12,939 bases of DNA from Lentisphaerota bacterium (GTDB lineage Bacteria > Verrucomicrobiota > Kiritimatiellia > JAAZAB01). The stretch lies in the NCBI GenBank assembly GCA_016199105.1, contig JACQHI010000097.1, positions 1-12,939 of the forward strand, written 5' to 3'. Both the position numbers and the translations under genes were made by a program. Below the pieces are notes generated by a model. It was not told where the DNA came from and did not search any database. It worked only from the letters and a program-made list of their open reading frames with translations. Below are positions 7,026-11,384 of the stretch, in pieces; the first letter of the stretch is position 1; each line of letters starts with the position of its first letter.

Positions 7026-7033
7026 CGTTGGGC
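6956..7033 (+). other. attC-like folded recombination site 1
   Basis: The outer arms CCAAC (6958-6962) and GTTGG (7027-7031) pair, and the 3' arm reads GTTGGGC, fitting the attC core GTTRRRY. Inward, in order: unpaired CA against GAC; AGTCT (6965-6969) with AGGCT (7019-7023, one G-T wobble); CG against A; GA.GCG (6972-6977) with CGC.TC (7012-7017, one mismatch); a 6/5 internal loop; GAAC (6984-6987) with GTTC (7003-7006); a C-A mismatch; CGCGC (6989-6993) with GCGCG (6997-7001) around CTG. This R-box, spacer, L-box, variable hairpin layout is what attC sites look like. Confidence 0.65.
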
Positions 7034-7066
7034 TCTCGATCTTATAGAGAAACACGGAGGTAATTC

Positions 7067-7861
7067 ATGGATGTGACGAGTTGGATTCTTTTTATTGCAG
7101 GGATTATGCTGGGCATACTCCTCATTGTTCAGCCTCATCGCCTTCGAGAAGGACTGGGAGGCCATCCAAGGCTATTATGGTTGCTTCGCTTTTTAGGGGT
7201 ATTCGTAGTTGGGGCGATGTTTCTGTGGGCCGAATTCATTTCTGGAATTAGCGGGTTTACCGGCATAATAAATATCTATTGGTTAAGAAACCCCACCTTG
7301 GTCACTGTGACGTTTTACGTTGTTTTATCGGCGCTCATCGTGATGATCTTAAAACCGATCAAGCGGGCGTGGCTCAGGTCTTCGCTTATCACGCTCTATT
7401 TCTGTGTGACTGTCTTTGCATTCATTCTTATGCAAGCCATGGACTACTCCTACGGCACAGGGTTTATTATGGGAGAACTTCGCCGATCATCCTATGCACC
7501 AGCCGAGAATGTTCGAATTCTGGAGCTACTTCGTAGTAGTAACGCAGGAGAGGTGAACGCAAATCAATATGCCTGGGCAGTTCACAACCTTGAGTTTGAA
7601 ATCGATTGGATGTTGCCCCTTGCCAACGACTACTTAGTCAACAGAAGTTCCTTCCGGTGGAGGCTATCCGAATATATTTCCAAATTCTTTTGGGGGGACG
7701 AAGCAAACATGGCCAGGTTCCAGAAGAATCTTCCCTCCGTAGTTGAATACAGAGAAACGCATCCAGCGGTCAGGAAACACGGTTCGTATGATTACATCAT
7801 GAAAACGTACACAAATCCCAACCAAGCGTCGCAGTCTATCGGCGCGGCAGTCGTGCCTTAA
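7067..7861 (+). CDS. Unassigned four-span membrane protein
   Basis: GGAGG at 7056-7060, 6 nt before the ATG, is a good ribosome binding site. The 264-residue product has four predicted membrane spans, at roughly residues 5-22, 36-55, 78-96 and 105-124. A soluble C-terminal half from about residue 130 to the end has mixed charge, is rich in Asn, Tyr and Arg, and contains ILELLRSSNAGEVNANQYA and NLEFEIDWMLPLANDY. I recognise no family and see no catalytic motif. Codon use is much less GC-biased than in the flanking catabolic genes: the line starting at 7261 has 24 of 60 G+C by hand count, against 44 of 60 at 4201. This suggests acquisition from elsewhere. It lies between two attC-like sites, so I read it as a gene-cassette cargo ORF of unknown role. 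Confidence 0.75.
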   Translation: MDVTSWILFIAGIMLGILLIVQPHRLREGLGGHPRLLWLLRFLGVFVVGAMFLWAEFISGISGFTGIINIYWLRNPTLVTVTFYVVLSALIVMILKPIKRAWLRSSLITLYFCVTVFAFILMQAMDYSYGTGFIMGELRRSSYAPAENVRILELLRSSNAGEVNANQYAWAVHNLEFEIDWMLPLANDYLVNRSSFRWRLSEYISKFFWGDEANMARFQKNLPSVVEYRETHPAVRKHGSYDYIMKTYTNPNQASQSIGAAVVP

Positions 7862-7881
7862 CCTGAACACTGTCGTTACGA
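7816..7881 (+). other. Weak attC candidate after the four-span membrane gene
   Basis: The spacing and position fit: CCCAAC (7817-7822) to GTTACG (7875-7880), 60-65 nt, spanning the stop codon at 7859-7861. AAC/GTT, CAGT (7832-7835) with ACTG (7869-7872), and GGCA (7846-7849) with TGCC (7854-7857) can pair. The spacers are lopsided (9 nt against 2) and the 3' core GTTACGA departs from GTTRRRY. It is listed because it falls where a cassette boundary is expected. Confidence 0.3.
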
Positions 7882-7886
7882 GCAAC

Positions 7887-8255
7887 ATGATAACAAGATG
7901 GTCAGATTTGCTGCTCATCCCGGTGGGACATCCGGAAGGAAGCATCGCTGTCGGGGTGGCGTTGCTGGTCCGGGTGGTCTTGGTTGCGTCGTATGTGTGG
8001 TTTGTTGTTGCCGGATTCAAGACGGATTGGAAATGGGGCGTTGGAAATCTGCTGTTTCCTCCCGCCGCACTCGCCTATTTCTATCTGCACCCAGAACGAG
8101 GCCATCGCCCCGGCTTCTTGTGGCTCGCGGGCGCGATGATGTTCATGATTTCAATAATGGTATTCAGACAAGGAAAACTTAAACAACCAACCGCATCGTA
8201 TTTGGAGCCCGCTGAGCGGTCTCCTCAACGATTAGTTGGGCCGTTCGGCCGATAA
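7887..8255 (+). CDS. Unassigned three-span membrane protein whose frame crosses an attC-like site
   Basis: A 122-residue protein with membrane spans near residues 18-42 (SIAVGVALLVRVVLVASYVW), 50-66 and 76-93 (WLAGAMMFMISIMVF), and a basic-polar tail. No family is recognised. There is no clear Shine-Dalgarno before ATG 7887, and the leader from the presumed cassette boundary at 7875 is about a dozen bases, a pattern common in cassettes. The last 20 or so codons run through the attC-like site 8185-8241, and the stop (8253-8255) lies beyond its GTTGGGC core. Under a cassette model the stop codon therefore belongs to the next cassette. Base composition is intermediate between the island and the flanks. 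Function unknown; it could be linked to its membrane-protein neighbours only by position. Confidence 0.6.
   Translation: MITRWSDLLLIPVGHPEGSIAVGVALLVRVVLVASYVWFVVAGFKTDWKWGVGNLLFPPAALAYFYLHPERGHRPGFLWLAGAMMFMISIMVFRQGKLKQPTASYLEPAERSPQRLVGPFGR
8185..8241 (+). other. attC-like folded recombination site 2
   Basis: This is the clearest site in the window. CCAAC (8187-8191) pairs with GTTGG (8235-8239), and the 3' core is GTTGGGC, which fits GTTRRRY. Inward: spacer CGC against TA; ATCGT (8195-8199) with ACGAT (8228-8232); ATTT against TCA; GGAG (8204-8207) with CTCC (8221-8224); a C-T mismatch; CCGC (8209-8212) with GCGG (8216-8219) around TGA. That is 18 pairs in 53 nt with the box and spacer order of an attC. 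Its arms share the CCAAC/GTTGGGC ends with site 1 but little internal sequence, as expected for attC sites, which conserve structure. Confidence 0.7.
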
Positions 8256-8335
8256 AGATAATGATGGCAACTGACGACAGACGGGAAATCACTCAGCCAG
8301 ACCTGGTTCATGTGCAAGCTGGGAGCGTTAGAAAT

Positions 8336-8608
8336 ATGGGATTACAAGTTATAGAGATTATTCTCGCGCTGGAAGATCATTTCGGTGTCAGTATTTCGGA
8401 TGATGTTGCAGAACAGTGTATCACAGTCGGAGCCATGCAGAAGGCGATCGTGAAATTGCTCGCTCTCAAACGCAATTGCAAACTCGATGATCTGCAATCC
8501 GAGGTGTGGCAAGGCATAGTGAAGATCGTTGCAGAACAGATGGGAATTGATCCATCCGTCATAAAGCCGGAGTCAAAATGGGTTGGCGATATAACCAAGT
8601 ATGGATAA
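8336..8608 (+). CDS. Acyl-carrier-protein-like protein lacking the phosphopantetheine serine
   Basis: The frame is open from ATG 8261, but ATG 8336 is preferred: GGGAG (8321-8325) lies 10 nt upstream, and the product then begins MGLQVIEIILALEDHFGVSI, where carrier proteins have DSL-x-x-VEL-x-x-x-LE-x-x-FG-x-x-I. The attachment Ser position is Gly, so it should not carry a 4'-phosphopantetheine. The match continues with AEQCITVGAMQKAIVKLL. The second half (VWQGIVKIVAEQMGIDPSVIKPESKWVGDI) looks like the N-terminal helix and loop of another carrier domain, cut off just before its own DSL. I recall similar MGL-starting carrier-like ORFs from PVC bacteria, usually annotated simply as acyl carrier protein; this is from memory. 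The stop codon lies in the left arm of a candidate attC. Role unknown; possibly a protein-interaction module. Confidence 0.65.
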   Translation: MGLQVIEIILALEDHFGVSISDDVAEQCITVGAMQKAIVKLLALKRNCKLDDLQSEVWQGIVKIVAEQMGIDPSVIKPESKWVGDITKYG

Positions 8609-8645
8609 CAGAGGCAGATTTCTAGCCATATCTCGGGCGTTATCG
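8603..8645 (+). other. Compact attC candidate after the carrier-protein-like gene
   Basis: GATAAC (8604-8609) and GTTATC (8639-8644) are perfect 6-bp arms, and AGAT (8616-8619) pairs with ATCT (8630-8633) across spacers of 6 and 5 nt. The gene's TAA stop (8606-8608) sits in the left arm, as is common for cassettes. It is shorter than usual attC sites, and the core GTTATCG does not fit GTTRRRY. It would mark the right end of the island. 8646-8720 shows nothing I can name. Confidence 0.35.
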
Positions 8646-8720
8646 TCGCTAACCGCATCGACACGTCAAGTGAGCCATGCTGTTCGGCTTCGGCGGTTCC
8701 TTGCCCCTGCAGGCGATCAG

Positions 8721-8784
8721 GGAAGACCGTGTCGTCCCTTGTGCGTCCGGACCGACCTGATACACTGGCCGGATGAATTCTTCG
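8721..8784 (+). promoter_or_regulatory. Duplicated leaderless promoter module, copy 1
   Basis: This 64-bp segment matches 11321-11384 at 61 of 64 positions. It holds a -35-like TTGTGC (8739-8744), a 16-nt spacer and a -10-like TACACT (8761-8766). The ATG at 8773 is only 6 nt past the -10, and no Shine-Dalgarno is present, so transcription should begin at or next to the start codon. The palindrome GTCCGGAC (8745-8752) lies between the hexamers where a regulator could block polymerase. The match extends four codons into the gene (MNSS) and then stops. Confidence 0.6.
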
Positions 8785-9615
8785 ATCAACACGGATTTTG
8801 TCCGCTCGAACGATGGCCCGTATCCGTTCTTGAAACAGATCGCGGAGGCGGGGTTCCGCCACATCCATTGGTGCCACCATTGGTGCGACGATTTCGTGTA
8901 TCACGCGAGCGAGATCGCGCAGATCGGCCGCTGGGTCGGGGAACTTGGTCTCGGCGTGGCCGATCTCCACGCGTCGAGCGGCTGCGAAAAATACTGGGTG
9001 TCGCCCCTGGAAAGCGCCCGGCTGGCCGGGGTGGAGCTGGTGCTCAATCGCATCGAGATGGCGGCCGCGCTCGGGGCGCGGGCCATCGTGCTGCATCTGC
9101 CCGGCCAGGCGACCGCCGGCCAATCGCACGGGGACTGTCTGGACTCGTTCCGCCGCACCTTCGATGCGCTCGCCCCGCATCTGCAAAAACACCGGGTCCG
9201 GCTCGCCCTCGAAAACCTTTTTGGCCCACCCCCGAACGAGGCGCTGCTCGACAAGGTGCTTGCCCAATATCCACAGGACCTGGTCGGCATCTGCTACGAT
9301 TCGGGCCATGGCCTCATCACCGGCGACGGCCTGGCATTCCTGGAGCGGCATCGCGACCGCCTCGCCATCCTGCATCTCCACGATAACCAGGGGCAGGACG
9401 ACCTGCATCTCCTGCCCTTCTCGGGCCGCGTGGACTGGAATCGCCTGGCCGCGTCGATTGCCGCATCGCCGTATGACGGCCCCATCACCCTGGAGCTGAC
9501 CATGGACAATCAGTGCGGAGGCGATATCCCCTCGTTTCTCCGTGAAGCGAAAACGCGCTGTGAGCGGCTTGTCGGACAGATTTCCCTCGCACAACAAACA
9601 GGAGGATCCTTCTGA
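8773..9615 (+). CDS. Xylose-isomerase-like TIM-barrel sugar isomerase/epimerase
   Basis: A 280-residue protein of the AP-endonuclease-2/xylose-isomerase-like superfamily, the usual length for single-domain members. The metal-binding set is complete: Glu147 (LALENLFG), Asp176 and His179 (YDSGHG), His201 with His203-Asp204-Asn205 (HLHDN), His212 (DDLHLLPFSGRVDW) and Glu241 (LELT). Known relatives include hydroxypyruvate isomerase, inosose dehydratase, ketose 3-epimerases and the barrel domain fused at 3832, so a keto-sugar isomerase or epimerase is likely and the exact substrate open. It is cytoplasmic, with no signal sequence. The start codon lies in the duplicated promoter module, implying leaderless translation. 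The stop overlaps the start of a PQ-loop transporter gene (TGATG at 9613-9617), so uptake and conversion of one sugar may be coupled. Confidence 0.85.
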   Translation: MNSSINTDFVRSNDGPYPFLKQIAEAGFRHIHWCHHWCDDFVYHASEIAQIGRWVGELGLGVADLHASSGCEKYWVSPLESARLAGVELVLNRIEMAAALGARAIVLHLPGQATAGQSHGDCLDSFRRTFDALAPHLQKHRVRLALENLFGPPPNEALLDKVLAQYPQDLVGICYDSGHGLITGDGLAFLERHRDRLAILHLHDNQGQDDLHLLPFSGRVDWNRLAASIAASPYDGPITLELTMDNQCGGDIPSFLREAKTRCERLVGQISLAQQTGGSF

Positions 9616-9938
9616 TGCTGCCCAATGCCGTGGTGCTTGCCGCCAACGTCTGCCAAAGCCTGGTTCCGTTCATTGCGATGTCGGCCTATCTGCCCCAATG
9701 GGGCAAGCTGTGGAAAAAACGCGCGACGGAAGGGGTGTCGCTCCGGTCCTGGTTGATGTGGAGCTTTTCGTCTTCGTTCGCCCTGTTCTATGCGGTTGTG
9801 CAGTTGCTTCTGAACGGCCGGGGATGGCCTCTGGTCGTATCGTCTCTGATTTCGGCGATGTTTGTTCTGATCACCGTCAGCCTCATATTGAGGGCCCGCC
9901 GAATGACCCCGGGTGTGGTCTGCAACCGGCGTTGCTGA
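9615..9938 (+). CDS. PQ-loop / SemiSWEET-like sugar transporter, 3' end altered
   Basis: GGAGG (9601-9605) with 9-nt spacing supports ATG 9615, which overlaps the isomerase stop by one base. The 107-residue product has three membrane spans. The PQ-loop signature is in YLPQWGKLWKKRATEGVSLRS (Pro-Gln at the end of span 1, then the conserved T/S-EGVSL loop), followed by WLMWSFSSSFALFYAVVQLLL and PLVVSSLISAMFVLITVSLIL. SemiSWEET proteins are bacterial half-SWEETs that dimerise to move sugars across the inner membrane. The third-span Asn common in them reads Ser here. The last 10 or so residues (TPGVVCNRRC) arise where the gene runs into a malectin-domain relic: the stop at 9936-9938 lies inside that relic in another frame. 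The membrane core is complete, so function may survive. Confidence 0.7.
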   Translation: MLPNAVVLAANVCQSLVPFIAMSAYLPQWGKLWKKRATEGVSLRSWLMWSFSSSFALFYAVVQLLLNGRGWPLVVSSLISAMFVLITVSLILRARRMTPGVVCNRRC

Positions 9939-10072
9939 AGGAGTTCAAGGGCGTAAAGGCGGGCGAAACGTTGACGCTGGAGTTTGTCCCCGCGGCCAAG
10001 GAGCCGATGGCGGCCACCGCGCCGATCCTCGGCGCACTGGAATTGCTGGAGGAGGGCATCATCGCCGCCTGA
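9922..10072 (+). pseudogene. Relic of a malectin-domain C-terminus
   Basis: In the frame ending at TGA 10070-10072, the stretch ALLKEFKGVKAGETLTLEFV, then PAAKEPMAATAPILGALELL, aligns without gaps to the C-terminus of the protein ending at 1110. By hand count 32 of 47 residues are identical (ALVKEF.., KAGEALTLEFVP, APILCALEVVEEG). Nothing of the rest of a malectin domain lies upstream, where the PQ-loop gene sits. A deletion or recombination therefore fused the end of a lost CBM/malectin gene to the transporter gene. It is not a functional product. Confidence 0.8.
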
Positions 10073-10110
10073 GTTGTCGAAAAGAGAACCAGTGTTGGCG
10101 AAATGAGATG

Positions 10111-10215
10111 TTGAAAGTCAGGCTGGTTTTCACCAGCCACGGAGAAAACAGCCGATGTAAAATCGGCTCTACCGGGTTGAGGTGGGTTGAAAGTAGGGCC
10201 GGTTTTATACCGGCC
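10111..10215 (+). repeat. Matched palindromic hairpins with compensatory changes
   Basis: Two related units begin with TTGAAAGT: one at 10111-10138, with stem GGCTGG/CCAGCC around a TTTT-containing loop, and one at 10188-10215, with stem GGCCGG/CCGGCC around TTTTATA. The two stem differences are compensatory, so pairing is kept. Between them a third hairpin GCCGAT/ATCGGC (10151-10156, 10162-10167, loop GTAAA) follows. This resembles a REP-type palindromic element; the last hairpin and the T-rich sequence after it could also terminate transcription. The rest of 10073-10417 has no clear gene: only a 19-codon frame (MEEYHSTPGIGRDDIIEA and a stop, 10328-10384) that I cannot assign. Confidence 0.7.
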
Positions 10216-10417
10216 AGCTTTTCTTTATTGACTGAATCACGCGCTTTTCAGAAGCCCAAATGGCTGGTCATGGCCGGTTCGGTGCGGTACGATTTCCGCC
10301 AGATTTGGGAGGCACATGGCGGGTTTGATGGAGGAATATCATTCCACGCCCGGTATCGGGCGGGATGATATTATTGAGGCATAAGAACTGTTCGCCCGAA
10401 AGGATGATGAGCGGAAA

Positions 10418-11179
10418 ATGAACGCTGCTACCGACAGTCTTGCATCATGGGATCGCAGGTACTTCACTCCGGGCGGTGGCGATGCATTCCTCTATTATGT
10501 CGTCTTTGGTCGGGTTGACACGGCGGCGCGTCTATCGCGCTCGAAATATCGCAGCGGCGGCATTCCCGCAGGTCTCAACGTCATGACCTACGGCCCTACG
10601 GTCCATCCGGAAGTGGTGGTTTCCTTCCAGGAAGGCTACCTCTGGGAAGAACTGCGCACCGCGAACAACGACCTTGCCACGTGCATCTCATCACAGGATT
10701 CCTGCATCGTCCTCCGGGGCTCGATTCAAGACCCACCGACGCTCAACTACCATCGAGACACAATCGGTCTGATCACACACTTTCTGGATGTCGGCGGAGT
10801 GGCCGTATATGATCCCCTTATGTTCCAGTGGTGGAGTCCAGATCTATGGAGAGAACGCATATTCAGTCCCGCCACGCCGGTGCCGCGACATCATACGGTC
10901 ATCCTTGTCTCAAAGGACACCGACTCCACCGAGTGGTTACATACGCGAGGGCTTCGCAAGTACGGACGCCCTGACATCAGCATCCCCGGCGTATCAGCGG
11001 CGCTGAAGGAACCGATGATTGATCTTTGCGATCGCTTCATCGAGTTGCAGGCCTTTGGTGGGATCATTCCGGAGGGACAGGAGATCAGAATGAAATCCCT
11101 TCCAGAAGGCACGCGCTGCCACCATGGTGGAACCGTTGACGATCCGGATTTCAACAACGTTCATGTCGAGATCACTTAA
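10418..11179 (+). CDS. Conserved-looking protein of unknown function, 253 aa
   Basis: A complete soluble protein without signal peptide or membrane span. The ribosome binding site is weak (GAGCGGAAA before ATG 10418). The C-terminal third looks most conserved: WLHTRGLRKYGRPDISI, then LCDRFIELQAFGGIIPEGQE, then the end CHHGGTVDDPDFNNVHVEI. This pattern reminds me of DUF4261-type proteins and of hypothetical proteins in Verrucomicrobia-like genomes, but that is memory, not a search. The N-terminal half (GDAFLYYVVFGRV; HFLDVGGVAVYDPLMFQWW) reads as a compact alpha/beta fold. No catalytic motif is obvious. It is flanked by a palindromic element on the left and an inverted repeat on the right, and shows no operon link to its neighbours. 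Coding is supported by good residue composition and a clean stop. Confidence 0.7.
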   Translation: MNAATDSLASWDRRYFTPGGGDAFLYYVVFGRVDTAARLSRSKYRSGGIPAGLNVMTYGPTVHPEVVVSFQEGYLWEELRTANNDLATCISSQDSCIVLRGSIQDPPTLNYHRDTIGLITHFLDVGGVAVYDPLMFQWWSPDLWRERIFSPATPVPRHHTVILVSKDTDSTEWLHTRGLRKYGRPDISIPGVSAALKEPMIDLCDRFIELQAFGGIIPEGQEIRMKSLPEGTRCHHGGTVDDPDFNNVHVEIT

Positions 11180-11188
11180 AACACAAGA

Positions 11189-11235
11189 GGCGAACCATCG
11201 GCTCGGCCGTACGGCTCACCCGCGGCGGGTTCGCC
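11189..11235. repeat. 8-bp inverted repeat after the unassigned gene
   Basis: GGCGAACC (11189-11196) pairs with GGTTCGCC (11228-11235). Between them is the perfect palindrome GCCGTACGGC (11205-11214). It starts 10 nt after the stop at 11179 and no T-run follows, so it could be a Rho-type end structure, an RNA-stabilising hairpin or a mobile-element scar. Confidence 0.45.
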
Positions 11236-11320
11236 GTCCGGTCAGCCGTAACCTTCCGCCAATGCAACTCATTATCGCCATCAGCGTGTTCGGCGTCTGT
11301 TGGCTGGCACAGGACGCGTT

Positions 11321-11384
11321 GGAACACCGTGTCGTCTCTTGTGCGTCCGGACCGACCTGATACACTAGCCGGATGAATTCTTCG
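11321..11384 (+). promoter_or_regulatory. Duplicated leaderless promoter module, copy 2
   Basis: Same module as 8721-8784, with three base differences: at 11325, at 11337 and at 11367, just outside the -10. TTGTGC (11339-11344), GTCCGGAC (11345-11352) and TACACT (11361-11366) are all unchanged, and the ATG (11373) is again 6 nt past the -10 with no Shine-Dalgarno. Conservation ends after the first four codons even though the two genes are unrelated, so the shared part is regulatory or was copied as a unit. Confidence 0.6.

Noticed and set aside
8266..8333. Possible attC ending in GTTAGAA just before ATG 8336
   Set aside because: Pairing is limited to 3-bp pieces with unequal spacers, and it would leave a cassette of only about 90 nt after site 2.
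8377..9597. 406-codon minus-strand ORF over the isomerase gene
   Set aside because: The plus strand encodes a complete TIM-barrel enzyme. The minus frame spans two unrelated plus-strand genes and shows no recognisable domain.
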